Source: Bacteriovoracaceae bacterium (GTDB lineage Bacteria; Bdellovibrionota; Bacteriovoracia; Bacteriovoracales; Bacteriovoracaceae). Taken from it: a DNA stretch of 64,000 nt. The stretch is taken from positions 186,001 through 250,000 of the forward strand of contig JAOARC010000037.1 in NCBI GenBank assembly GCA_025210745.1, in the 5' to 3' direction. The notes under the pieces were generated by a model. It had not been told where the DNA came from. It saw only the letters and a list, made by a program, of their open reading frames with translations, and made no database searches. Shown here piece by piece: positions 37,906 to 45,624 of the stretch. Every line of letters starts with the position of its first letter. The first letter of the stretch is position 1. A program made the translations under genes and the position numbers.

Positions 37906-37935
37906 GAATTTAATGGTGTATACACCATTAAATTC
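37906..37935. repeat. Perfect 30-base palindrome between rplP and rpmC
   Basis: GAATTTAATGGTGTA is followed directly by its exact reverse complement, without spacer. It begins eight bases after the rplP stop codon and ends six bases before the GGAG of rpmC. In RNA it would form a strong hairpin with a four-base loop. There is no T-run after it, so it is more likely a processing, stability or regulatory element than a terminator. Confidence 0.8.
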
Positions 37936-37942
37936 AAATTAT

Positions 37943-38353
37943 CTAGCTATCTTTTGATATTACTTTAGTTTTTATAGGAAGTTTGTATCTTGCAAGGTCT
38001 AATGCTCTTTTTGCAAGTGTAACTTCTACTCCACCAACCTCAAATAATACTCTTCCAGGCTTAACAACAGCTACCCATTTATCAGGAGATCCTTTACCTT
38101 TCCCCATTCTAACTTCAGCTGGCTTACTTGTAAGCGACTTGTGAGGGAAGATTTTAATCCAAACATCCCCCATTCTCTTTGTTTTTCTTGAAATTGCGAT
38201 CCTTGCAGCTTCAATTTGTCTATTTGTGATATATCCACACTCAAGTGCTTGAATTGCATGCTCACCAAAGGTAATTGTATTACCTCTGTTAGCTTTACCC
38301 TTCATTCTACCTTTTTGTGGTTTTCTCCACTTTACTTTCTTTGGACTTAACAT
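37943..38353 (-). CDS. rplP: 50S ribosomal protein L16
   Basis: L16 helps place the A-site t[61 protein letters not shown] and RMGKGKGSP are the family landmarks. Length 136 is normal. A 30-base palindrome follows directly downstream. Confidence 0.98.
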   Translation of the reverse strand: MLSPKKVKWRKPQKGRMKGKANRGNTITFGEHAIQALECGYITNRQIEAARIAISRKTKRMGDVWIKIFPHKSLTSKPAEVRMGKGKGSPDKWVAVVKPGRVLFEVGGVEVTLAKRALDLARYKLPIKTKVISKDS

Positions 38354-38408
38354 TTTATACCTCTATAAAATTAATTTATGCCTTTTATAGCATGAAATAC
38401 TTACAGGT

Positions 38409-39035
38409 TTACTTGTAGATCTCTCCCTTATAAACCCAAACTTTAACACCGATGATTCCGTATTGCGTCTTTGCTTCAGCAATTTCGTAATCAATATCAG
38501 CTCTTAGCGTGTGAAGAGGTACCTTTCTTTCAGAGTATCCTTCACTTCTTGCCATTTCAGCTCCACCAAGTCTTCCAGAACACTTAATTTTGATTCCTTT
38601 AACACCTGATCTAAAAGCTGAAGACATAACTTTTTTCATCGCTCTTCTAAATGCAACTCTTTTTTCTAATTGAGCAGCAATGTTCTCAGCAATAAGCTTT
38701 GCTTGAGCATCTGGTCTTTTTACTTCAGCGATATTAAAGAATAAGTTAGCTTTAGTAATCTTCTTAAGATCAGCTCTAACTTTATCAATCCCTGCACCCT
38801 TTTTACCGATAGCGATACCAGGCTTAGCAGAAAATACAGTAACTTTAACTTGATCACCAGTTCTAGTGATATCAGTCTTAGCAATACCTGCATTTGATAA
38901 ATTCTTCTTTACATATTCACGGATTCTTAAATCTTCTTGAAGTGTTTCACCGTAATTATCTTTGTTATACCAGTTTGAGTGCCAACCCTTGATATAACCT
39001 AATCTAAAACCATATGGATGTACTTTTAGTCCCAT
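38409..39035 (-). CDS. rpsC: 30S ribosomal protein S3
   Basis: S3 lies at the mRNA entry tunnel. MGLKVHPYGFRLGYIKGWHS, the KH motif VFSAKPGIAIGKKGAGIDKV and GIKIKCSGRLGGAEMARSEG are diagnostic. The protein (208 residues) ends at YKGEIYK and so lacks the longer C-terminal tail of E. coli S3. Confidence 0.98.
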   Translation of the reverse strand: MGLKVHPYGFRLGYIKGWHSNWYNKDNYGETLQEDLRIREYVKKNLSNAGIAKTDITRTGDQVKVTVFSAKPGIAIGKKGAGIDKVRADLKKITKANLFFNIAEVKRPDAQAKLIAENIAAQLEKRVAFRRAMKKVMSSAFRSGVKGIKIKCSGRLGGAEMARSEGYSERKVPLHTLRADIDYEIAEAKTQYGIIGVKVWVYKGEIYK

Positions 39036-39044
39036 AACTCTTCC

Positions 39045-39377
39045 TTATGCTTCTTTAAGACCAACAGTTACGTAACTTGATCTTTTTCTAATTCTAAATG
39101 CTCTACCTTGTGCTCTTGGCTGTATACGCTTAGCAGTCGGCCCCTCATCAACCATGATTTCTCCAATAATTAAATTGTCTAAATCATACTTATCACTTTC
39201 TGAAGCGATCTGTAGACCACTGTTTAATAGCTTAGTTAGCATGATAGAGATTTCTTTTTTATCATTGAACCTTAAGATTCTTAAAGCATCTTCTACTTTT
39301 TTATTTCTTATTAAGTCACAAACCAATCTAACTTTTCTAGCTGATTTTCCAACTCTATTGTTTTTTACACGGATCAT
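39045..39377 (-). CDS. rplV: 50S ribosomal protein L22
   Basis: L22 reaches into the exit tunnel and is a site of macrolide resistance mutations. VGKSARKVRLVCDLIRNKKV, the loop GPTAKRIQPRAQGRAFRIRK and RSSYVTVGLKEA match the family; the tunnel loop looks intact. Length 110 is normal. Confidence 0.98.
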   Translation of the reverse strand: MIRVKNNRVGKSARKVRLVCDLIRNKKVEDALRILRFNDKKEISIMLTKLLNSGLQIASESDKYDLDNLIIGEIMVDEGPTAKRIQPRAQGRAFRIRKRSSYVTVGLKEA

Positions 39378-39387
39378 AACTGCCTAC

Positions 39388-39666
39388 CTATTTCTTTTTC
39401 TTCTTATCAGCACCATGGCCATAATAAGTTCTTGTTAAAGCAAATTCACCAAGTTTGTGACCAACCATATTGTCAGTAACAAATACAGGAATAAATTTTT
39501 TCCCGTTATGAACAGCAAATGTTAAACCGATAAACTCAGGGAAGATCGTAGATCTTCTAGACCAAGTTTTAATAACTTTATTAGCTTTACCTTCTGCCTT
39601 AGCCGCTTCAACTTTTTTAAGAAGTGACATATCAACAAATGGTCCTTTTTTAATCGAACGAGCCAT
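39388..39666 (-). CDS. rpsS: 30S ribosomal protein S19
   Basis: S19 contacts the head of the 30S subunit. [40 protein letters not shown] and the signature [20 protein letters not shown] are all present. 92 residues with a Lys-rich end is normal. Confidence 0.98.
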   Translation of the reverse strand: MARSIKKGPFVDMSLLKKVEAAKAEGKANKVIKTWSRRSTIFPEFIGLTFAVHNGKKFIPVFVTDNMVGHKLGEFALTRTYYGHGADKKKKK

Positions 39667-39675
39667 CTAAATCTC

Positions 39676-40500
39676 CTACTTACGTCTCTTAACAATGAAC
39701 TGATTAGTTCTCTTGTTCTTTCTAGTCTTATAACCTTTAGTTGGTTTCCCCCAAGGAGTAACTGGGTGTCTACCACCTGAAGTTCTACCTTCACCACCAC
39801 CATGTGGGTGATCTACTGGGTTCATAACAACACCTCTTACACTTGGTCTCTTACCTCTAAGTCTGTTCTTACCAGCCTTACCGATATTAATTTGCTCGTG
39901 TTCTAGGTTACCTACTTGACCAATTGTAGCTCTACAATTGCTCTTAACTTTTCTTAACTCTCCAGAAGGAAGCCTTAATAAAGCTTCTTTTTCTTCTTTT
40001 GCCATTAATTGAGCGTAAGATCCGGCAGATCTAGCTAATTGACCACCACTTTTTGGATTTAACTCAACATTGTGAACTAATGTACCAACAGGAATGTCTT
40101 TTAATAGCTTAGAATTTCCAACTTTAATATCTGCATTGTCAGATGAAATAACTTTATCTCCTACCTTAAGTCCATTTGGAGCTAAAATATAAGTTTTTTC
40201 ACCATCAGCATATGCTAACAAAGCAATATTACATGTTCTGTTTGGATCATACTCAATAGCTTTTACTGTTGCTGGAATGTCTTGTTTTTGTCTTTTAAAA
40301 TCAATGATTCTGTACTTTTGCTTAACACCACCACCTCTTCTTCTAGAAGTGATTCTCCCTAATGCATTTCTACCAGCTGTCTTTTTCTTAGAAGCTAATA
40401 AAGACTTTTCGGGTGATTTTCCTTTCGTTAAAGCATCGCTGTTCATAACAGCCATTTGCCTTAAAGATGGAGTTGTTGGCTTAAATTTTTTAATACCCAT
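39676..40500 (-). CDS. rplB: 50S ribosomal protein L2
   Basis: L2 is needed for subunit association and peptidyl transfer. [20 protein letters not shown] near the start, [20 protein letters not shown] and the C-terminal signature [20 protein letters not shown] with the conserved His are present. 274 residues is normal. Confidence 0.98.
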   Translation of the reverse strand: MGIKKFKPTTPSLRQMAVMNSDALTKGKSPEKSLLASKKKTAGRNALGRITSRRRGGGVKQKYRIIDFKRQKQDIPATVKAIEYDPNRTCNIALLAYADGEKTYILAPNGLKVGDKVISSDNADIKVGNSKLLKDIPVGTLVHNVELNPKSGGQLARSAGSYAQLMAKEEKEALLRLPSGELRKVKSNCRATIGQVGNLEHEQINIGKAGKNRLRGKRPSVRGVVMNPVDHPHGGGEGRTSGGRHPVTPWGKPTKGYKTRKNKRTNQFIVKRRK

Positions 40501-40512
40501 AATTGCCTCTTA

Positions 40513-40800
40513 CTATATACCTTTAAATAATTCTAACTTTTGACCGTCAGCAATCTTTACAAATGCTTTTTTCCAAGAAGTTGTCTTCTTAAGAGTTCTT
40601 CCAACTCTTTTAACTTTTCCTGGCATTACAACAGTCTTTACATCAATAACTTTTACATCAAACATTTTTTCAACTGCATCTTTAACTTGATACTTGTTAG
40701 CCTTTCTTAATACTTTAAACGCATAACGATTTGTATTTTCAGTCATCACAGATGTTTTTTCAGTTAAAAGTGGTTTTACTAATACTTGTTCTAAATGCAT
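40513..40800 (-). CDS. rplW: 50S ribosomal protein L23
   Basis: L23 is the docking site of trigger factor and SRP at the tunnel exit. VLVKPLLTEKTSVMTENTNR, FKVLRKANKYQVKDAVEKMF and VIDVKTVVMPGKVKRVGRTL match the family; 95 residues is normal. Confidence 0.97.
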   Translation of the reverse strand: MHLEQVLVKPLLTEKTSVMTENTNRYAFKVLRKANKYQVKDAVEKMFDVKVIDVKTVVMPGKVKRVGRTLKKTTSWKKAFVKIADGQKLELFKGI

Positions 40801-40801
40801 A

Positions 40802-41419
40802 TTACACCAACCTTCCTAAAATCTTTTCTAAAGCAGCTTTTTCAATAACTAAGTTTTCAAACTTAACAGCTTCATAAACACTGAAACCTTCAACAGCCAT
40901 TGCTTTTGCCTTAGCGATGTTTCTAGTAGCTAAAATCGCTTTAGACTCTTTAGAATCAGTAACGATTAATCCAGGTAATAAATTTTTCTCAGTTAATGTT
41001 TTAAACATGTCTTTTGTTTTACCGTTTGAATCTAAAGATTCAACAACAGTTAACTTACCTGCTTGAAACTTATCTGCAATTATTGATTGGATTGCATTTA
41101 ACATCATTTTTTTGTTAACTTTTTGAGTATAGTCTCTCTTTGATGGTCCAAAGCAAGTTCCCCCGCCTACCATTAAAGGTGATCTAGACGAACCTTGACG
41201 AGCTCTACCCGTACCTTTTTGCTTAAATGGCTTAGCTCCACCACCACGAACTTCTGATCTGTTCTTTGTTTGAGCATTACCTTGTCTTCTTCCAGCCAAA
41301 GTAGCTTTTACAACCTGGTGTACTGTTGCCATGTTAATTTTTTCAGAATCTAAATTTACATTTGTAGAAAGAGACCCTGACTTTTCAAAACTTGAATTTA
41401 ATACTGTTATATCAGCCAT
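40802..41419 (-). CDS. rplD: 50S ribosomal protein L4
   Basis: L4 lines the exit tunnel; in E. coli it also represses the S10 operon. The tunnel loop RSEVRGGGAKPFKQKGTGRA then RQGSSRSPLMVGGGTCFGPS is clear, and the remainder fits the family (205 residues). It ends one base before rplW begins. Confidence 0.98.
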   Translation of the reverse strand: MADITVLNSSFEKSGSLSTNVNLDSEKINMATVHQVVKATLAGRRQGNAQTKNRSEVRGGGAKPFKQKGTGRARQGSSRSPLMVGGGTCFGPSKRDYTQKVNKKMMLNAIQSIIADKFQAGKLTVVESLDSNGKTKDMFKTLTEKNLLPGLIVTDSKESKAILATRNIAKAKAMAVEGFSVYEAVKFENLVIEKAALEKILGRLV

Positions 41420-41428
41420 GTTTCACTC

Positions 41429-42079
41429 CTACTTTTTATGCGCCTTAGCGATTCTAACAAAACCATTTTTAGAACCAGGAACAGACCCTTTAATAAGCAT
41501 GTATCCTTGCTCCTCGTTTAATTCAACGATTTGTAAGTTTTGTACTGTTTTTGTTTTATCACCCATGTGACCAGGCATTTTCTTTTGCTTAAATACTCTA
41601 CCTGGAGTAGCTCTGTTACCAATTGAACCTGTTGTTCTATGGAACTTAGATCCATGTGCACCTGGACCACCAGAGAAGTTATATCTCTTCATAACACCAG
41701 CAAAACCTTTACCTTTTGTAGTACCAGTTACATCTACAAAAGTTTGAGCAGCAAATTCTTCAGTAGAAACTTCTTTTCCAAGATTTTCTTCAGAGATTTC
41801 TGTAGCTTTAAACTCAGCAAACTTAGTAAACATTTTGTCTACACCAGCTTTCTTAAGGTGACCTTTTACAGGAGTCGTAACAAGTTTTTCACGTTTTTCA
41901 CCGTAAGCTACTTGATAAGCCGTGTAACCGTCTTTTTCTAATGTTTTTACTTGAGAAATAACATTTGGGATTAATTTGATTACCGTTACCGGTACATTCT
42001 TTCCAGAATCGTCGAAGATTCTTGTCATGCCAGCTTTAACGCCATAAACTGCTGACAAATTTACTTTTGTCTCAGACAT
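41429..42079 (-). CDS. rplC: 50S ribosomal protein L3
   Basis: L3 nucleates 50S assembly and lies near the peptidyl transferase centre. YGVKAGMTRIFDDSGKNVPV, GKGFAGVMKRYNFSGGPGAH and GSIGNRATPGRVFKQKKMPG are typical. Length 216 is normal. A bulged hairpin lies just before its ribosome binding site (GGAGG). Confidence 0.98.
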   Translation of the reverse strand: MSETKVNLSAVYGVKAGMTRIFDDSGKNVPVTVIKLIPNVISQVKTLEKDGYTAYQVAYGEKREKLVTTPVKGHLKKAGVDKMFTKFAEFKATEISEENLGKEVSTEEFAAQTFVDVTGTTKGKGFAGVMKRYNFSGGPGAHGSKFHRTTGSIGNRATPGRVFKQKKMPGHMGDKTKTVQNLQIVELNEEQGYMLIKGSVPGSKNGFVRIAKAHKK

Positions 42080-42091
42080 TTTTCCTCCACA

Positions 42092-42113
42092 GCATCACCC
42101 CATCTGGGGATGC
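42092..42113 (-). promoter_or_regulatory. Hairpin just upstream of the rplC ribosome binding site
   Basis: GCATC-A-CCC pairs with GGG-GATGC, leaving one bulged A and a loop of five. It ends five bases before GGAGG of rplC. It may tune rplC translation or stabilise the RNA after rpsJ; whether L4 binds it is unknown. Confidence 0.4.
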
Positions 42114-42156
42114 ATTCATGGTTAATATTTCAAACTTTTTGGGTTTGCTACTTATA

Positions 42157-42465
42157 CTAGTATTTAATCTCTACGTCAACACCAGCTGATAGATCAAGCT
42201 TCATTAGGCTATCCACAGTCTGTTGCGTAGGGTCAATTATATCAACTAATCTTTTGTGAGTTCTCATTTCAAACTGCTCTCTAGATTTTTTGTTGATATG
42301 TGGTGATCTAAGTACTGTGTACTTATTGATTTCAGTAGGCATTGGGATTGGACCAGCTACTCTTGCACCAGTGTTTTTAGCTGTCTGAACGATTTCCTGA
42401 ACAGAAGCATCTAAAATGTTAAAGTCATAAGCTCTAAGCTTAATTCTAAGTCTATTTTCTTTCAT
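42157..42465 (-). CDS. rpsJ: 30S ribosomal protein S10
   Basis: S10 also acts with NusB in antitermination. [40 protein letters not shown] and [20 protein letters not shown] are diagnostic. Length 102 is normal. It is the first gene of the S10 cluster and follows fusA directly; tuf is not between them. Confidence 0.98.
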   Translation of the reverse strand: MKENRLRIKLRAYDFNILDASVQEIVQTAKNTGARVAGPIPMPTEINKYTVLRSPHINKKSREQFEMRTHKRLVDIIDPTQQTVDSLMKLDLSAGVDVEIKY

Positions 42466-42494
42466 TTTTTCTCCAAAAATTTTTAGTGAGATTG

Positions 42495-42524
42495 TACATA
42501 TTTCATTTAAGCTAATATTGTCAA
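42495..42524 (-). promoter_or_regulatory. Possible sigma-70 promoter of the S10 cluster
   Basis: A perfect TTGACA and TATGTA with 18 bases between lie on the minus strand between fusA and rpsJ, about 30 bases before rpsJ. It would give the S10 cluster its own start. Confidence 0.5.
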
Positions 42525-42541
42525 CATAATTAGCATATTTT

Positions 42542-44617
42542 TTATATAAATATTCCTCTTTTTTCTAGAATTGTTTTGGCCATATTCATTTCAAGCTTTT
42601 CATACTTTTTAAAACTCATAGTGAAGTTGGCTCTTCCCTGAGTTTTTGACCTTAAAGATGTTGAATACCCAAATAGTTCTGAAAGAGCTACCTGGGCCTT
42701 AACAACTTCTTTATCATTTTTAGGGTCCATACTCAGTATTTTTCCACGCTTAGCATTAACATCAGAGATGACATCACCAGCAAATTCAGTAGGTGTGATA
42801 ACCTCAAGATCCATTACTGGTTCCATTAAAACCAAACCAGCATTTTGACATGCTGATCTAAAAGCCTTAGAAGTTGCAATTGTATAGGCAAGCTCATTTG
42901 AGTTTTCAAGATCATACTTCATATCTTTAAGCTTTACTTTAATACCAATAAATGGGTAGCCGGCCATAGCTCCAGCTGGAACACTATCATATACACCTTG
43001 CTCAACTGCTTTAAAAAATTCTTTAGGTATATCTCTACTTTTAAATTCTGATTCAAATTCAATCGTTTGCTCTTCAATTGGCTCAACCTCTAAAGTAACT
43101 TCACCATATTGAACTTTTCCATTAACTTCTTGATTATAAACTTCAGTGGCACTATTAGTTCCCTCAATACTTTCTCTATAAGAAACTTGTGGACTACCAA
43201 CATTAACACCAACTTTAAATTCTCTTTCCAACCTATCAACAATAATATCTAAGTGAAGCTCACCCATTCCATATATTAATAACTGTCCAGTTTCTTTATT
43301 TGGCATGTATTTAAAAGAAGGATCTTCAACTTGTAGTTGCTCTAAAACTTTATTTAGTTTTGATTCATCTGCAGAAGTTTTTGGTTCAATTGCAATTGAA
43401 ATAACAGTCTCTGGAAAATCCATTAAATCAAAAATAATTGGTTTATTAGATGCACATAGAGTGTGCCCTGTTGTTGTATATTTTAAACCTGTTATAGCAA
43501 ATATATCTCCAGCTTTAGCAACATCAACTTCTTCTCTTTTATTTGCATGCATTTGAAGAATTTTACCGACTCTTTCTTTTTTATTTTCAAGAGGATTTAA
43601 AATTTGTGAACCAACTTTTATTTCTCCTGAATAAATTCTAAAGAATGTAAGTCTTCCTACAAATGGATCAGTTGCTATTTTAAAAGCAAGGCCGCTAAAG
43701 TCATCAGAAATACTTGGAGATCTTTTAATTTTTTTTTCGTTATTTTTAACGTCAAAACCAGTTACATCTCCAATATCTAAAGGAGATGGAAGATAGGCAA
43801 CGATAGCATCTAAAAGAGGCTGAACACCTTTATTTTTAAAAGCGGTTCCACATAATACAGGAATAAAACCTTCATTGATAACAGCTGATCTAATTGCTTT
43901 TTTAATCATCTCACTAGTTATTTGCGTTCCTTCAAGATAAGCTTCAGCAAGCTGTTCATCAAAGTCAGCAATACTAGAAATTAATTCTTCTCTATATAAG
44001 TCAAAATCTTCTTTGTCAGATTCATCTAAATCAACAACATCAAAATTCTCACCCTGATCATCTGATTTCCAAATTATCTTTTTTGCTTCAACTAAATCAA
44101 TTACACCTTCAAATGTTTCTTCTGCACCAATTGGTAGTTGAATAGCTGCTGCATTTTTTCCTAATCTATCTTTAATTTCACCCACAACATTGTGAAAATC
44201 TGCTCCTACTCTATCCATTTTGTTAACAAATGCGATTCTTGGAACTTTGTACTTATCAGCCTGTCCCCATACAGTTTCTGATTGAGGTTCTACTCCTCCA
44301 ACTGCACAGAAAACACCAACAGCACCATCTAAAACTCTTAGAGATCTTTCAACTTCAATAGTAAAATCGACGTGGCCAGGAGTATCTATAATATTAATTT
44401 TATGATTGTCCCAAGAACATGTTGTTGCAGCAGAAGTAATTGTAATACCCCTTTCTTGTTCTTGAACCATCCAATCCATCGTCGCTGTTCCTTCATGAAC
44501 CTCACCGATTTTATAACTCTTACCTGTATAAAATAAAACTCTTTCTGTAGTCGTTGTTTTTCCGGCATCAATATGTGCCATGATTCCAATATTTCGAATT
44601 TTACTTAGATCTTTCAT
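42542..44617 (-). CDS. fusA: Elongation factor G
   Basis: EF-G drives translocation with GTP. The 691 residues have the G1 motif [17 protein letters not shown], switch region [39 protein letters not shown], and the domain III-V landmarks [20 protein letters not shown] and [14 protein letters not shown]. Bdellovibrio relatives can carry more than one EF-G type; only this copy is in the window. A terminator hairpin separates it from rpsG upstream, so it may have partly independent expression. Confidence 0.97.
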   Translation of the reverse strand: MKDLSKIRNIGIMAHIDAGKTTTTERVLFYTGKSYKIGEVHEGTATMDWMVQEQERGITITSAATTCSWDNHKINIIDTPGHVDFTIEVERSLRVLDGAVGVFCAVGGVEPQSETVWGQADKYKVPRIAFVNKMDRVGADFHNVVGEIKDRLGKNAAAIQLPIGAEETFEGVIDLVEAKKIIWKSDDQGENFDVVDLDESDKEDFDLYREELISSIADFDEQLAEAYLEGTQITSEMIKKAIRSAVINEGFIPVLCGTAFKNKGVQPLLDAIVAYLPSPLDIGDVTGFDVKNNEKKIKRSPSISDDFSGLAFKIATDPFVGRLTFFRIYSGEIKVGSQILNPLENKKERVGKILQMHANKREEVDVAKAGDIFAITGLKYTTTGHTLCASNKPIIFDLMDFPETVISIAIEPKTSADESKLNKVLEQLQVEDPSFKYMPNKETGQLLIYGMGELHLDIIVDRLEREFKVGVNVGSPQVSYRESIEGTNSATEVYNQEVNGKVQYGEVTLEVEPIEEQTIEFESEFKSRDIPKEFFKAVEQGVYDSVPAGAMAGYPFIGIKVKLKDMKYDLENSNELAYTIATSKAFRSACQNAGLVLMEPVMDLEVITPTEFAGDVISDVNAKRGKILSMDPKNDKEVVKAQVALSELFGYSTSLRSKTQGRANFTMSFKKYEKLEMNMAKTILEKRGIFI

Positions 44618-44633
44618 CTTTAAGCGTTTCCCA

Positions 44634-45158
44634 TCAAAAAAAAGGAGCGTAAAAACGCTCCTTTTCTATATTATAAATTTTTAAACAATTACCACTTAAG
44701 GTGAGCGAATGCTTTGTTAGCCTCAGCCATTTTATAAACATCCTCTTTCTTCTTAACAGCTCACCTCTATTGTTGGCAGCATCAACAAGCTCATCACAAA
44801 GCTTATCAACCATTGTTCTACCATTTCTAGAAAGAGCATTATCTCTTAACCATCTAATAGCTAAAGATTGTTTTCTTACTGCTCTAACTTCAGTTGGAAC
44901 TTGGTAAGTTGCTCCACCGATTCTTCTAGATTTTACTTCAACAGAAGGTTTAACGTTAGACATTGCTTTTTTAAAGATTTTAATTCCTTCTTCACCAGCT
45001 TTTGATTCAGCTTGATCTAAAGCTCCATAAAAAATCTTCTCTGCGATAGACTTCTTTCCACCAATCATTAAAGCGTTGATGAACTTAGTAACTACCATGT
45101 CATTAAATCTTGGATCAGGTAATACTTCTCTTACCTGTGCTCTATGTTTTCTACTCAT
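44634..45158 (-). CDS. rpsG: 30S ribosomal protein S7, frameshifted near the C-terminus
   Basis: S7 organises the 30S head. [39 protein letters not shown] and [20 protein letters not shown] are normal. After AANNRGE the frame reads [18 protein letters not shown] and runs to 44634 (174 residues), unlike any S7. Adding one base near 44762 restores [20 protein letters not shown] then LKW and a TAA at 44689, giving exactly the usual 156 residues. S7 is essential, so this is a sequencing error, a recent mutation or a recoded site. Boundaries 44689-45158 are biologically likelier. Confidence 0.95.
   Translation of the reverse strand: MSRKHRAQVREVLPDPRFNDMVVTKFINALMIGGKKSIAEKIFYGALDQAESKAGEEGIKIFKKAMSNVKPSVEVKSRRIGGATYQVPTEVRAVRKQSLAIRWLRDNALSRNGRTMVDKLCDELVDAANNRGELLRRKRMFIKWLRLTKHSLTLSGNCLKIYNIEKERFYAPFF
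44641..44664 (-). terminator. Terminator hairpin between rpsG and fusA
   Basis: A ten-base perfect stem (AAAGGAGCGT / ACGCTCCTTT) with a loop of four is followed on the minus strand by T7. It lies 25 bases after the family-consistent rpsG stop and 24 bases before fusA. In the current reading frame it is translated as the tail of rpsG, which speaks against that tail being real. Confidence 0.75.
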
Positions 45159-45168
45159 TTTCTACCTC

Positions 45169-45543
45169 TTAAGCCTTAGGTCTCTTAGCACCGTACTTAG
45201 AACGACGCTGTCTTCTCTTATCAACACCAGTTGCATCTAAAGCACCTCTAACAGTGTGGTAACGAACCCCTGGTAAATCTTTTACTCTACCACCTCTAAT
45301 TAAAACAATAGAGTGTTCTTGAAGGTTGTGACCTTCACCACCGATATAAGAGATAACCTCAAATCCTGAAGTTAACTTAACTTTACAAACTTTTCTCATT
45401 GCCGAGTTTGGCTTCTTAGGAGTTGTTGTATAAACACGAGTACAAACTCCACGTCTTTGAGGACAAGCCACTAATGCAGGAGACTTAGTCTTAGACGTCT
45501 TTACTTTTCTACCTTTACGCACTAACTGATTAATAGTAGGCAT
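45169..45543 (-). CDS. rpsL: 30S ribosomal protein S12
   Basis: S12 is the decoding-fidelity protein. [20 protein letters not shown], the loop [16 protein letters not shown] with the Lys at the usual streptomycin position, and [19 protein letters not shown] are present in wild-type form. Length 124 is normal. A strong hairpin lies just upstream, after rpoC. Confidence 0.98.
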   Translation of the reverse strand: MPTINQLVRKGRKVKTSKTKSPALVACPQRRGVCTRVYTTTPKKPNSAMRKVCKVKLTSGFEVISYIGGEGHNLQEHSIVLIRGGRVKDLPGVRYHTVRGALDATGVDKRRQRRSKYGAKRPKA

Positions 45544-45574
45544 TTCAAATACTCCTTAAACGTATCTTTTTATT

Positions 45575-45612
45575 TTTTAGGATGTGTAAGTAACATACTA
45601 CACATCCTAAAA
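45575..45612 (-). promoter_or_regulatory. Long hairpin between rpoC and rpsL
   Basis: A 14-base perfect stem (TTTTAGGATGTGTA / TACACATCCTAAAA) with a ten-base loop lies between rpoC and rpsL. Runs of T come before and A after the stem on the minus strand, so it does not look like a simple terminator; RNA processing or protection are likelier roles. Confidence 0.55.
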
Positions 45613-45624
45613 CAAGATCTTTTT

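Noticed and set aside
37893..37937. N-terminal extension of L29
   Set aside because: The extra residues are encoded by the palindrome, and the GGAG site points to the ATG at 37892.
39522..39803. Minus-strand 93-residue frame across rpsS and rplB
   Set aside because: Out-of-frame reading of two certain ribosomal genes; Leu/Arg-rich composition is typical of such shadows.
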